Positions 7,523 to 14,953 of a DNA stretch of 29,370 nt are shown one piece after another. Where the stretch lies: positions 1-29,370 of the forward strand of contig JAGXAA010000002.1 in assembly GCA_018971765.1 (NCBI GenBank), written 5' to 3'. Both the position numbers and the translations under genes were made by a program. Positions within the stretch are counted from its first letter, which is position 1. Each line of letters begins with the position of its first letter. Under the pieces are notes generated by a model. The model saw only the letters and a program-made list of their open reading frames with translations, was not told where the DNA came from and searched no databases. The DNA comes from Patescibacteria group bacterium. GTDB lineage: Bacteria; Patescibacteriota; Minisyncoccia; Phycocordibacterales; GWA1-40-21.

Positions 7523-7554
7523 AGACTTCAGTTTGTATGACTGAAGTCTTTTTT
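7523..7554 (+). terminator. Rho-independent terminator
   Basis: A perfect 10-bp stem AGACTTCAGT/ACTGAAGTCT (7523-7532 and 7540-7549) with a 7-base loop runs into a T-run (7549-7554). It ends the short unit that carries the 57-codon ORF and insulates it from holB. Confidence 0.9.
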
Positions 7555-7592
7555 ATTATTCTCGCAGAGAAGGGGTGGCTTTATTCATTTAT

Positions 7593-7622
7593 TTGCTCTT
7601 TAAGCGGAAAGTGGTCTATAAT
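7593..7622 (+). promoter_or_regulatory. Promoter of the holB-like gene, apparently leaderless
   Basis: TTGCTC at 7593-7598 and a consensus TATAAT at 7617-7622 are separated by 18 bases. Only TTTCAT separates the -10 box from the ATG at 7629, so the expected transcription start coincides with the start codon. The dgkA promoter has the same arrangement (TAAAATTTTCAAATG against TATAATTTTCATATG). Confidence 0.7.
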
Positions 7623-7628
7623 TTTCAT

Positions 7629-8366
7629 ATGAATAAAGTTTTAGACTTGAAATCGGCCTTTCCGAATCTAATGGAAAAACTTCATCACGCTTATTGCTTG
7701 GAAGGGAAGCGCGAAAATATTTTGAAAGAATTGCTTGAATTTCTGGAAAATGTTTTACAATTTCGCCCCAAAGGGAACCCCGATTTTTATTACGGCGGTT
7801 TTGAAACTTTTGGAATTGACGACGGAAGGATAATCAATGAAACGCAGTCCAAAAAAGCCGTGTCTTCCGCGAGGAGAATTTTCATAATAGCGGCGAATTT
7901 TATCACGAAAGAGGCCCAAAACTCTCTTCTTAAAATGTTTGAAGAGCCGTCGGGCGGGGCGGTATTCTTTTTGATAATTTCTTCCGCGAGCATTCTTTTG
8001 CCGACTCTCCGTTCAAGGATGATAATTATGAACTTCAACCGCGTCTTAAGGTCGAGCGAAGCCGGTCAATCTGAGAAATCGGAAGATATTTTTGACGCAA
8101 AAAAATTCATCAAGTCCTCGATAGTTGAACGGCTGGCTATGGCAAAAAACATCTCGGATAAAATTGCCGATGAAGAAATAAGCAGATCGGTCGCCGCGGA
8201 TTTTTTAAACGGTGTTGAGAAAGAACTGGCGGGTAGGGCTGGAAAAGGCGGAGTCAAAAAAGAAGACATATTCATGTTCAATGAAATAGACAAATGCCGA
8301 AATTACGGGGGCGACAGATCACCCTCCATTAAAATGCTTCTTGAGCATATAGCGGTGACGCTTTAG
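7629..8366 (+). CDS. holB: DNA polymerase III delta'-like clamp-loader subunit
   Basis: A 245-residue product. The best evidence is the central AAA+ segment ARRIFIIAANFITKEAQNSLLKMFEEPSGGAVFFLI followed by ILLPTLRSRMIIM. This matches the HolB/DnaX pattern (NALLKTLEEPP...FxLxT...LLPTLRSR), including the sensor-1 region and SRC-like motif. There is no Walker A P-loop, as expected for delta' rather than for DnaX. The N-terminal half is shorter than usual. The subunit would help load the sliding clamp at replication forks. The start at 7629 agrees with a leaderless promoter; an upstream in-frame extension to 7575 would run through the -10 box. Confidence 0.8.
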   Translation: MNKVLDLKSAFPNLMEKLHHAYCLEGKRENILKELLEFLENVLQFRPKGNPDFYYGGFETFGIDDGRIINETQSKKAVSSARRIFIIAANFITKEAQNSLLKMFEEPSGGAVFFLIISSASILLPTLRSRMIIMNFNRVLRSSEAGQSEKSEDIFDAKKFIKSSIVERLAMAKNISDKIADEEISRSVAADFLNGVEKELAGRAGKGGVKKEDIFMFNEIDKCRNYGGDRSPSIKMLLEHIAVTL

Positions 8367-8372
8367 CTTGAG

Positions 8373-8401
8373 TTGGATTTTTAAACAGTCGATGGTATTA
8401 T
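8373..8401 (+). promoter_or_regulatory. Putative frr promoter
   Basis: TTGGAT at 8373-8378 and TATTAT at 8396-8401 are separated by 17 bases. The frr start codon is 45 bases downstream of the -10 box. Confidence 0.5.
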
Positions 8402-8446
8402 GGAAGCATTATTTAAATACTTTTAACGGAAGTAAAAATAAAAAAT

Positions 8447-8998
8447 ATGTTATACGATTTTGGAAAATTAAAAAGCAAAACCGGGGAGGTTGAAGAATGG
8501 CTGAAGAAAGAATACGCGGGCATAAGGACGGGAATGGCGACTCCGGTCCTTCTTGACAATATTGTCGTTGAATCTTACGGAAGCAGGATGGGCATAAAGG
8601 AATTGGCGAGCGTGAGCACGGAAGACCCCAGGTCTATTCGCGTTTCTCCGTGGGATTCTTCGCAGACGGCAAGCATTGAAAAAGCCATCACTCTGGCGAA
8701 CCTCGGGGTTTCTCTAAGAGTCGATGAAAAAGGCATTCGAGTGTTATTTCCCGAACTGACCACTGAAAGAAGATCCTCTATCGTAAAAGTCGCCAACGGC
8801 AAACTTGAAGAAGCCAAAGTCTCTCTTCGCTCCGCCCGCGACGAGGCGTGGAGCGAAATTCAGAAGAAGGAAAAGGAGGGCGGGATGGGCGAGGATGATA
8901 AATTCAGATTAAAGAATGAAATGCAAAAAATCATTGACGACGCCGCCAAAAAACTGGAAGAAATCGCCGCAAAAAAAGACAGGGAGATAATGTCTTGA
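8447..8998 (+). CDS. frr: Ribosome recycling factor
   Basis: A 183-residue product of normal RRF length, which splits the post-termination ribosome together with EF-G. Signatures include EYAGIRTGMATPVLLDNIVVESYGSRMGIKELASVSTEDPRSIRVSPWD, then KGIRVLFPELTTERRSSIVKVA. The charged helical tail matches the three-helix bundle (ARDEAWSEIQKKEKEG, EDDKFRLKNEMQKIIDDA). The ATG at 8447 lies in an A-rich leader without a Shine-Dalgarno motif. It stands alone here, not behind tsf/pyrH as in many bacteria. Confidence 0.98.
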   Translation: MLYDFGKLKSKTGEVEEWLKKEYAGIRTGMATPVLLDNIVVESYGSRMGIKELASVSTEDPRSIRVSPWDSSQTASIEKAITLANLGVSLRVDEKGIRVLFPELTTERRSSIVKVANGKLEEAKVSLRSARDEAWSEIQKKEKEGGMGEDDKFRLKNEMQKIIDDAAKKLEEIAAKKDREIMS

Positions 8999-9079
8999 AA
9001 CAGGTTTTAGGAAATAAAAATCAATAGTCATATATTCTTTTCCGCCTATAACCTAACGCCTAATACTAAAACCTAAAAA

Positions 9080-10165
9080 ATGTCCATAATAATTTTCATA
9101 ATAATACTTGCCGCTCTGATCTTTGTTCACGAACTTGGGCACTTTATCATAGCCAAGAAATTTGGAATCAGGGTTGATGAATTTGCCATCGGTTTTCCTC
9201 CAAAAATTTGGAGCAAGAAATATGGCGAGACGACTTACGCGATAAATTCAATTCCTTTCGGCGGTTATGTGAAAATTTTCGGAGAGAATCCGAACGAAGA
9301 ATCAATGTCCGGCCCGGACAGCGCTAGGAGTTTCATAAACGCTTCAAGGCCGAAGCAGGCCGCGGTGCTTGTTTCCGGAATCGTCTTCAATATTTTGTTC
9401 GCGTGGATTATTTTGTCCATTTCTTTTATGACGGGACTTACGACATCTGTTCAAGGTTACGGTCCGTACGCGAAAGACCAGCGTATTATTATCATCGCGG
9501 CGCAAACGGATTCGCCGGCGCGCAGAGCCGGACTTGTCGGAGGAGAAACTTTAATATCTTTGGAATCAGGAAACAAAAAGATTGACAATCTTAGTGTCGC
9601 TGATGTGCAGGATTTTATAGCGAAGAGTGGTGGCCCGATAAAAATAAATTACAAGCGGGACAATGATTTTAAAACCGCGATAATTACCGCGGCCGAAGGC
9701 ATTGTCTCGGGCAGGAAGGCGATAGGCATAGCTATGGATGAAGTCGGCGTGGTAAAGCTTCCGCCGAGCAAAGCTTTTTTTGAAGGAGCGAAACTAGCGG
9801 GCATAACGACCAAAAATGTGGCAATCGGGCTATATCGTTTCATTTTTGACGCGTTCAGAGGCAAAGCCGATTTCTCTCAAGTGACCGGTCCTGTCGGCAT
9901 TGTCGGGCTTGTCGGGGAAGCGTCGACTCTTGGCATTGTTTATTTAATGAGTTTCGCCGCGTTTATTTCGTTAAATCTGGCCGTCATAAATATAATTCCT
10001 TTTCCCGCCCTTGATGGCGGACGGCTTCTTTTCGTTGCCATTGAAGTCCTGAGAAGAAAAGCGATAAGCCCGAAAATAGCGAATAATCTAAACGCCGCCG
10101 GCTTCGCCTTGTTGATTCTCTTGATGCTTGTCGTCACCTATAAGGACATTGTTAAGATGTTTTAG
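9080..10165 (+). CDS. rseP: Site-2 protease family zinc metalloprotease (RseP-like)
   Basis: A 361-residue M50 intramembrane protease. The first membrane segment carries the zinc site HELGH (residues 17-21). A second conserved string, FGGYVKIFGENP, follows. A PDZ-like domain occupies about residues 120-205 (around TDSPARRAGLVGGETLISLES). The C-terminal membrane region has GPVGIVGLVGEAS and the third ligand motif NIIPFPALDGGRLL. The family cleaves membrane-spanning anti-sigma factors or signal-peptide remnants; no substrate is visible nearby. The 5' leader contains several CCTAA-like strings, and element A2 lies 31 bases after the stop. Confidence 0.95.
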   Translation: MSIIIFIIILAALIFVHELGHFIIAKKFGIRVDEFAIGFPPKIWSKKYGETTYAINSIPFGGYVKIFGENPNEESMSGPDSARSFINASRPKQAAVLVSGIVFNILFAWIILSISFMTGLTTSVQGYGPYAKDQRIIIIAAQTDSPARRAGLVGGETLISLESGNKKIDNLSVADVQDFIAKSGGPIKINYKRDNDFKTAIITAAEGIVSGRKAIGIAMDEVGVVKLPPSKAFFEGAKLAGITTKNVAIGLYRFIFDAFRGKADFSQVTGPVGIVGLVGEASTLGIVYLMSFAAFISLNLAVINIIPFPALDGGRLLFVAIEVLRRKAISPKIANNLNAAGFALLILLMLVVTYKDIVKMF

Positions 10166-10196
10166 CGTTTGGAAGTATCTTTTCCAAATCACTTTG

Positions 10197-10295
10197 ATTA
10201 CGAAACGGAAAAATTTAAGTCCTCGGGTCGCAAAAACTCTTTGTCTTTCAAGGTGTTTTTGCTCAACCAGACTGTAAATTTTTCCGCTTCGTAAT
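10197..10295 (+). repeat. Family A palindromic element, copy A2
   Basis: The arms start ATTACGAAACGGAAAAA and end TTTTTCCGCTTCGTAAT, with one A/C mismatch. The core has AGTC/GACT, GGT/ACC and GCAAAAAC/GTTTTTGC, with a longer loop than A1. Compared with A1, a C-G pair in the outer stem has become G-C on both sides (CGC...GCG to CGG...CCG). It lies between rseP and the promoter of the next gene. A small TTTGGAA/TTCCAAA hairpin at 10168-10188 precedes it. Confidence 0.92.
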
Positions 10296-10365
10296 TCACA
10301 GAAATCATGGAAAAATTATTTTCTCTTCTTAAACTTGCCGTCTGAAATTCTTCGGCCTTTTTATT

Positions 10366-10394
10366 TTGACCAGCGTATTTTTTTCCTGTATCAT
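10366..10394 (+). promoter_or_regulatory. Putative promoter of the secreted protein gene
   Basis: TTGACC at 10366-10371 and TATCAT at 10389-10394 are separated by 17 bases. The downstream ATG at 10453 leaves a leader of about 50 bases. Together with A2 this accounts for the 287-base gap after rseP. Confidence 0.6.
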
Positions 10395-10452
10395 TTCGGC
10401 TATGAGGCAAATTTGATTGCCGGCTAAGATATCAAATAATATCATTATATTT

Positions 10453-11322
10453 ATGGAATCGAACGGAGTAAAATATTTATTTTTGACCATGATTGTCGCA
10501 GTGGCAAGCTTTTTTATCATTCCAAATTTTTCTTTCGCGATCAGCGAGGAAGAAAAGACTCAAGCTTTGATTGATTTTTTTCAAAATCATCTTGTTCAGT
10601 TGCGGAATGAGACGAAAGATTCGAATCAATGGTGCTACGATTTTGAGAATAATTTGAATATGGGTGATGAAAACAACGATGTTTACAATCTTCAGATCGC
10701 TTTGCAGAAAGACGGCTTTGACACTGGAATAACGGAGACGAACGAACAAGAGCCAACGGTTTACTTTGATGAAAAACTCGCCTCATTGGTTTCCGGTTTC
10801 CAGATGAAATACAAAGATGAGATTCTGATCCCGAACAATCTTCAATACGGCAACGGATTCGTCGGTCAAGCCACAAGGGATAAGTTGAATAAATTGTATG
10901 GGTGCTGGAAAGATATTACTCCTTCAATCACCCTCCTTTCGCCGAATGGGGGAGAGAAACTGGCGATAGGTCAGACTTATACGATAAAATGGTCTTCTCA
11001 AAACATTCCGTCAGGCAAATTAATCACAATCAGCGTTTATAATCCGGCAAAAAATGACAGAAGAAATATGATTGAGCGCGTCGTCAATAACGGAGAGATA
11101 CGATGGACCGTGCCGACCGTTTTGGATGCGGGAGAAAAATACTATCTTATGGTTGAAGTTGGTTGCGATAGTGGAGGAAGGAATTGCATCGCTAGCGATA
11201 AAAGCGACGAGCCGTTTAGCGCAGTCAGCGTATCTTCCGGCAATTCGCCGTCTTCATCCGCCGCTTCTGATTGGCAAACTTACTTTATGAAATTTTTGAA
11301 ATCCTTTAATTTTGCGAAATAA
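10453..11322 (+). CDS. Secreted protein with peptidoglycan-binding-like and Ig-like domains
   Basis: A 289-residue exported protein. The N-terminal signal segment is YLFLTMIVAVASFFIIPNFSFA. Residues of about 55-145 look like a peptidoglycan-binding-1 domain (MGDENNDVYNLQIALQKDGF ... YFDEKLASLVSGFQMKY ... GFVGQATRDKLNKLYGC). The next domain starts ITLLSPNGGEKLAIGQTYTIKW, a form seen in Ser/Thr-rich cell-wall (Kre9/KNH-like) domains common in Parcubacteria surface proteins. A Ser-rich stretch and hydrophobic tail end it. It probably sits at the cell wall; no catalytic motif is visible. An upstream in-frame TTG at 10417 is less likely than the ATG used here. Confidence 0.75.
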   Translation: MESNGVKYLFLTMIVAVASFFIIPNFSFAISEEEKTQALIDFFQNHLVQLRNETKDSNQWCYDFENNLNMGDENNDVYNLQIALQKDGFDTGITETNEQEPTVYFDEKLASLVSGFQMKYKDEILIPNNLQYGNGFVGQATRDKLNKLYGCWKDITPSITLLSPNGGEKLAIGQTYTIKWSSQNIPSGKLITISVYNPAKNDRRNMIERVVNNGEIRWTVPTVLDAGEKYYLMVEVGCDSGGRNCIASDKSDEPFSAVSVSSGNSPSSSAASDWQTYFMKFLKSFNFAK

Positions 11323-11330
11323 TCATATTT

Positions 11331-12590
11331 ATGAAGCAATCTCAATTATTATCCAAAACTCGCAAGGAAGCGCCTAAGGACGAGGCGTCGAAAAACGCGG
11401 AGCTTCTGATTCGCGCCGGTTTCATTCACAAAGAAATGGCGGGAGTTTATTCTTTCTTACCCCTTGGTTTGCGGGTTTTGAACAGGGTTAATGATATAAT
11501 CCGTGAAGAAATGAACGCGATCGGCGGGCAGGAAATTCTTTTGACCACCCTTCAAGACAGGGAACTTTGGGAAAAGACGGGAAGGTGGAGCGACGAGGTC
11601 GTGGATAATTGGTTCAAGACCAAGCTCAAAAGCGGGACGGAGCTAGGGCTCGGCTTCACTCACGAAGAGCCTTTGACCGCGCTTATGAAAAATCACGTGA
11701 GGTCGTTCAGGGACTTGCCTTTGTATCCTTATCAAATACAGACAAAATTCAGGAATGAAATGCGCGCGAAAAGCGGAATTATGAGGGGACGAGAATTTCT
11801 TATGAAAGACCTTTATTCATTTTCCAGAGACGAAAAAGAACACAGCTTGTTTTATGAAAAAGCCAAGCTTGCTTATATGAGTATATTTGATAAGGTTGGC
11901 ATTGGAGAGATGACTTACATTACTTCCGCTTCCGGCGGAACTTTCAGCAAATATTCGGACGAGTTTCAGACGATTACGGATGCCGGCGAAGACACGGTAT
12001 ATGTCTGCGAGGGTTGTAAAATCGCGATTAACGGCGAGGTTCTTGAAGGCAAGAAAGAATGCCACAATTGCAGACTCTCTGATTTAAAAGAGAGAAAAGC
12101 CGTGGAGGTCGGCAACATTTTCAATTTGGGAATAAGATTTTCTGAAGCGCTCAATCTGACTTATCTTGATGAAGAAGGAAAAGAAAAATTTGTCGTTATG
12201 GGAAGCTATGGGCTTGGCCCCACTCGTCTTATTGGGACTATTGCCGAGACTCTGTCCGACAAAGACGGTTTAGTCTGGCCGAAGCGAGTGGCGCCGTTTG
12301 ATGTTCATCTTGTTGAAATTTCCGATGAAAACAATGAGGTGAGAAAAGTGTCCGAGCGAGTATATTCAATGCTAAAAAAACGCGGGGTAGAAGTCCTTTT
12401 TGACGACAGGGAATTGAGAGCAGGCGAGAAATTCAAAGATTCAGATTTGATAGGAATACCCTTAAGACTCATAGTAAGCAAGAAAACTTTTGACGGCGGC
12501 TTATTCGAAGTGAAAGAGAGGGCGAGCGGAAAAATTTCAATGATCAAAGAGGACGATCTCTGCGGTTTCGCTAGAGATTATTTGAAGTAA
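11331..12590 (+). CDS. proS: Prolyl-tRNA synthetase, editing domain replaced by a mini zinc ribbon
   Basis: A 419-residue class II synthetase that charges tRNA-Pro. Motif 1 is near GVYSFLPLGLRVLNRVNDIIREEM, motif 2 is TKFRNEMRAKSGIMRGREFLMKD (residues 138-160) and motif 3 is GSYGLGPTRLIGTIAE. The anticodon-binding domain follows (about 305-419). Bacterial-type ProRS usually has an INS editing domain of about 180 residues between motifs 2 and 3. Here that space holds only a short segment with C226-x2-C229 and C244-x2-C247, a probable zinc knuckle. Mischarged Ala-tRNA-Pro would need trans editing. It begins 8 bases after the previous gene. Confidence 0.97.
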   Translation: MKQSQLLSKTRKEAPKDEASKNAELLIRAGFIHKEMAGVYSFLPLGLRVLNRVNDIIREEMNAIGGQEILLTTLQDRELWEKTGRWSDEVVDNWFKTKLKSGTELGLGFTHEEPLTALMKNHVRSFRDLPLYPYQIQTKFRNEMRAKSGIMRGREFLMKDLYSFSRDEKEHSLFYEKAKLAYMSIFDKVGIGEMTYITSASGGTFSKYSDEFQTITDAGEDTVYVCEGCKIAINGEVLEGKKECHNCRLSDLKERKAVEVGNIFNLGIRFSEALNLTYLDEEGKEKFVVMGSYGLGPTRLIGTIAETLSDKDGLVWPKRVAPFDVHLVEISDENNEVRKVSERVYSMLKKRGVEVLFDDRELRAGEKFKDSDLIGIPLRLIVSKKTFDGGLFEVKERASGKISMIKEDDLCGFARDYLK

Positions 12591-12629
12591 TTAAAGGGCG
12601 GTCGATATGTTTTTAAGATTTGAAATGAA

Positions 12630-13691
12630 ATGAAGAAAAAACTGTTCAGTAAAATATACAAGATGATGTCCAATGAGATAGGAATTGACTTGGGAACGGC
12701 CAACACTCTCGTCTATCTCGGAGGCAAGGGGATTGTGGTCAATGAGCCGTCGGTGGTCGCCCTCAATCAGAAGACGGGCAGAGTGGTCGCCGTCGGCTCT
12801 CACGCCAAAGAGATGCTTGGCCGCACGCCCGCGCATATTGTCGCGATCCGCCCCCTCGTGGACGGCGTCATCTCGGATTTTGAAGTGACGGAAGAGATGA
12901 TTACCTATTTTATAAAAAGAGCGGAGGAACATTCAAAGAAAATGTTCGGACCGAGAGTCGTGGTCGGCGTTCCGTCAGGAGTCACCAATGTCGAGATAAG
13001 AGCGGTTCGCGACGCAACCAGAAATGCCGGCGCCAGAGAAGTCTACATAGTGGAGGAGCCGATGGCCGGAGCGATAGGAATAAGACTGCCCGTCAATGAC
13101 CCCGTCGGCAATATGATAATTGACATCGGAGGAGGGACGACTGACATTGCCGTAATATCCTTGGGCGGAATTGTCCGTTCCAAAAATTTAAAAATCGCGG
13201 GAGACAAGTTCAACAACGACATAACCTCGTACATAAGAAGCGAATTCAAAATTCTAATCGGCGAGAAAACAGCCGAAAATCTCAAGATTGCCATCGGCTC
13301 CGTGATGCCAGCGGAAACGGCTGAAGTTTCGGTAAAAGGCAGAGATCTGATTACGGGACTGCCGCGCGAAGTCGTCATCACCGACTCGGACGTAAGGGAA
13401 GCCATGGCGCAATCCGTCGACAATCTTATTGAAGCGGTTAAAGAGGTGTTGGAAACGACTCCGCCGGAAGTGATCTCCGATGTTATGCAAAGGGGCATTC
13501 ATTTGGTCGGCGGGGGGGCGCTGATTAAGGGGCTGGATGAACTTTTGCGGAAGTGGTTTAAAATTCCGGTGTTCATAGCGGACGATCCTCTGACGGCCAT
13601 CGCGAGGGGAACCGGAATAATTCTCGAAAATTTAAAAGAATTTGAAGAAGCGCTGATTCAAAACGAAGATGAATTACCTCCTAAAAAATAA
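12630..13691 (+). CDS. mreB: Rod shape-determining actin homologue MreB
   Basis: A 353-residue bacterial actin that forms membrane-bound filaments guiding lateral wall synthesis. A basic amphipathic N-terminus (KKKLFSKIYKMM) precedes phosphate-1 GIDLGTANTLVYLGGKGIVVNEPSVVAL. Other landmarks are VVVGVPSGVTNVEIRAVRDA, EEPMAGAIGI, phosphate-2 IDIGGGTTDIAVISLGGIV and the adenosine motif HLVGGGALIKGLDELL. Length is normal. It starts the mreBCD-mrdA operon; mreC overlaps its end by 23 bases. Confidence 0.98.
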   Translation: MKKKLFSKIYKMMSNEIGIDLGTANTLVYLGGKGIVVNEPSVVALNQKTGRVVAVGSHAKEMLGRTPAHIVAIRPLVDGVISDFEVTEEMITYFIKRAEEHSKKMFGPRVVVGVPSGVTNVEIRAVRDATRNAGAREVYIVEEPMAGAIGIRLPVNDPVGNMIIDIGGGTTDIAVISLGGIVRSKNLKIAGDKFNNDITSYIRSEFKILIGEKTAENLKIAIGSVMPAETAEVSVKGRDLITGLPREVVITDSDVREAMAQSVDNLIEAVKEVLETTPPEVISDVMQRGIHLVGGGALIKGLDELLRKWFKIPVFIADDPLTAIARGTGIILENLKEFEEALIQNEDELPPKK

Positions 13692-14475
13692 TCGTAAGGC
13701 GTCAAATAAAAAATGGCAACTGAAAGCGGTCGTTGCGATTCTTATATTCGCGGTATTTTTTTTCGTTTCGCGCGCGCCCGCGTCTAAAGGATTTTTGAAC
13801 GGAATCGCTCTTCCTTTCTGGGGGCTTGAAAATTACACTTTTGCCAAATTTTCCGAATACGCAAAGGCAATAGGATCAAATGAATCTCTTATTTCCGAAA
13901 ATCAGGCCATGAAAGAAGAATTGGAAAAAAATAAAACAGATTTGGCGGCTTTTAAAATTGTCCAAAAAGAAAACGATGATTTGAAAGCTTTGCTCGGAAG
14001 AAATGATTCAAAAAGAAGCTTTGTATTGGCCGCCGTCTTGGTGAAGCCGAGCATATCGCCTTTTGACGTTATCATTATTGACATAGGAAAGAATAAAGGC
14101 GCGAAAGCGGGGGATAAAGTTTTGTATAATGGAATGATTGCCATCGGAGAAATTGAAGAAGCGTACGACAAATCTTCCAAGGTCAAGCTTTATTCAAGTT
14201 CGGGAGAAAAAGTTATCGCCCTTATAGGCCCGAAATCGACGCAAACGGAAGCGGAGGGAATCGGCGGCGGCAATTTTACGGCCAAGTTGCCGCGGGACGC
14301 GGAAGTGAAAGAGGGAGACGCGGCGGTCGTCCCGAGCATATCGACTTCGGTTTTCGGATTCGCTCAAAAGATTGAAATCAATCCGGCGGAATCTTTTCAG
14401 AAGATTATCTTCAGAATGCCGGTAAATTTGTCCGAACTCAAATGGGTGGAAGTGGAAACGAGTTCCAATAATTGA
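13669..14475 (+). CDS. mreC: Rod shape-determining protein MreC
   Basis: A 268-residue protein with one N-terminal membrane segment (about residues 19-37), a short coiled coil (ENQAMKEELEKNKTDLAAFKIVQKENDDLKALL) and a beta-rich extracellular domain (VLVKPSISPFDVIIIDIGKNKGAKAGDKVLYNGMIAIGEI). This is the MreC layout, which links MreB to PBP2. The start at 13669 lies within mreB, giving translational coupling. The next gene in the usual order, mreD, is separated by the family B element rather than overlapping. Confidence 0.93.
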   Translation: MNYLLKNNRKASNKKWQLKAVVAILIFAVFFFVSRAPASKGFLNGIALPFWGLENYTFAKFSEYAKAIGSNESLISENQAMKEELEKNKTDLAAFKIVQKENDDLKALLGRNDSKRSFVLAAVLVKPSISPFDVIIIDIGKNKGAKAGDKVLYNGMIAIGEIEEAYDKSSKVKLYSSSGEKVIALIGPKSTQTEAEGIGGGNFTAKLPRDAEVKEGDAAVVPSISTSVFGFAQKIEINPAESFQKIIFRMPVNLSELKWVEVETSSNN

Positions 14476-14486
14476 TTTACCGTGAA

Positions 14487-14666
14487 TTGAATCGCGAAAC
14501 TCTTTCTCGGTATGTCTTTTTTAGGGTACGGATTTTTTGAAGCTTAAAAAATCCTGAAGTTCTCGTCCCTCACCAGTTTTGATTTTAGAAATTTCCATTT
14601 CCAAAACTGGTGAGGGACTCGAAACCCCCTAAAAAAGACATACCTTCGACGAGTTTCGCAATGCAA
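14487..14666 (+). repeat. Family B nested palindromic element, copy B2
   Basis: The outer arms are TTGAATCGCGAAACTC and GAGTTTCGCAATGCAA. The second stem is GGTATGTCTTTTTTAGGG pairing with CCCTAAAAAAGACATACC, then GGATTTTTT/AAAAAATCC. The last hairpin is a 17-bp perfect GTCCCTCACCAGTTTTG match across 14565-14619. Relative to B1 (2640-2780) the second stem and last hairpin have different sequences but keep pairing, while the linkers are conserved. It fills the mreC-mreD gap inside the operon. Confidence 0.92.
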
Positions 14667-14683
14667 GGTGATTTTATAAAAAA

Positions 14684-14953
14684 ATGATGAAAAGAATTAT
14701 CATCGACGCGCTGTTATTCTTGGCGATTTTATTATTGCCGCCGCTTGCTCCCCTTATTGTGGCTTTTTTTCTGTCGTATTATTTTGAATCTTTCTACGAA
14801 ATAATATTCGTCGGAATTTTCATCGACTCTCTTTACGGCAGGTCTCTTTCTGGCTTTTATGATTTTTCTCATCTTGCGACTTTCATTTCCGCGGTTTTGT
14901 TCGTCTTATCGATTTTTGCGAAAAAGCGCCTGAAATTTCATTCAGACAGATGA
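14684..14953 (+). CDS. mreD: Short MreD-like membrane protein
   Basis: An 89-residue hydrophobic protein with about three membrane segments. The call rests mainly on position (mreC before, mrdA after, overlapping by 4 bases) and on the MreD-like string EIIFVGIFIDSLYGRSLSGFYDFSHLATF. E. coli MreD is about 160 residues with more segments, so this is a reduced form. It is thought to help MreC and PBP2 in the elongasome. Two adjacent ATGs (14684, 14687) are possible starts. Confidence 0.7.
   Translation: MMKRIIIDALLFLAILLLPPLAPLIVAFFLSYYFESFYEIIFVGIFIDSLYGRSLSGFYDFSHLATFISAVLFVLSIFAKKRLKFHSDR

Noticed and set aside
9002..9074. AGGTTTTAG and CTAAAACCT arms plus several CCTAA-like strings in the rseP leader
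   Set aside because: The arms are 9 bases and about 55 bases apart in A/T-rich sequence, and the CCTAA units are irregular in spacing. This could be chance, and I see no known regulatory element in it.
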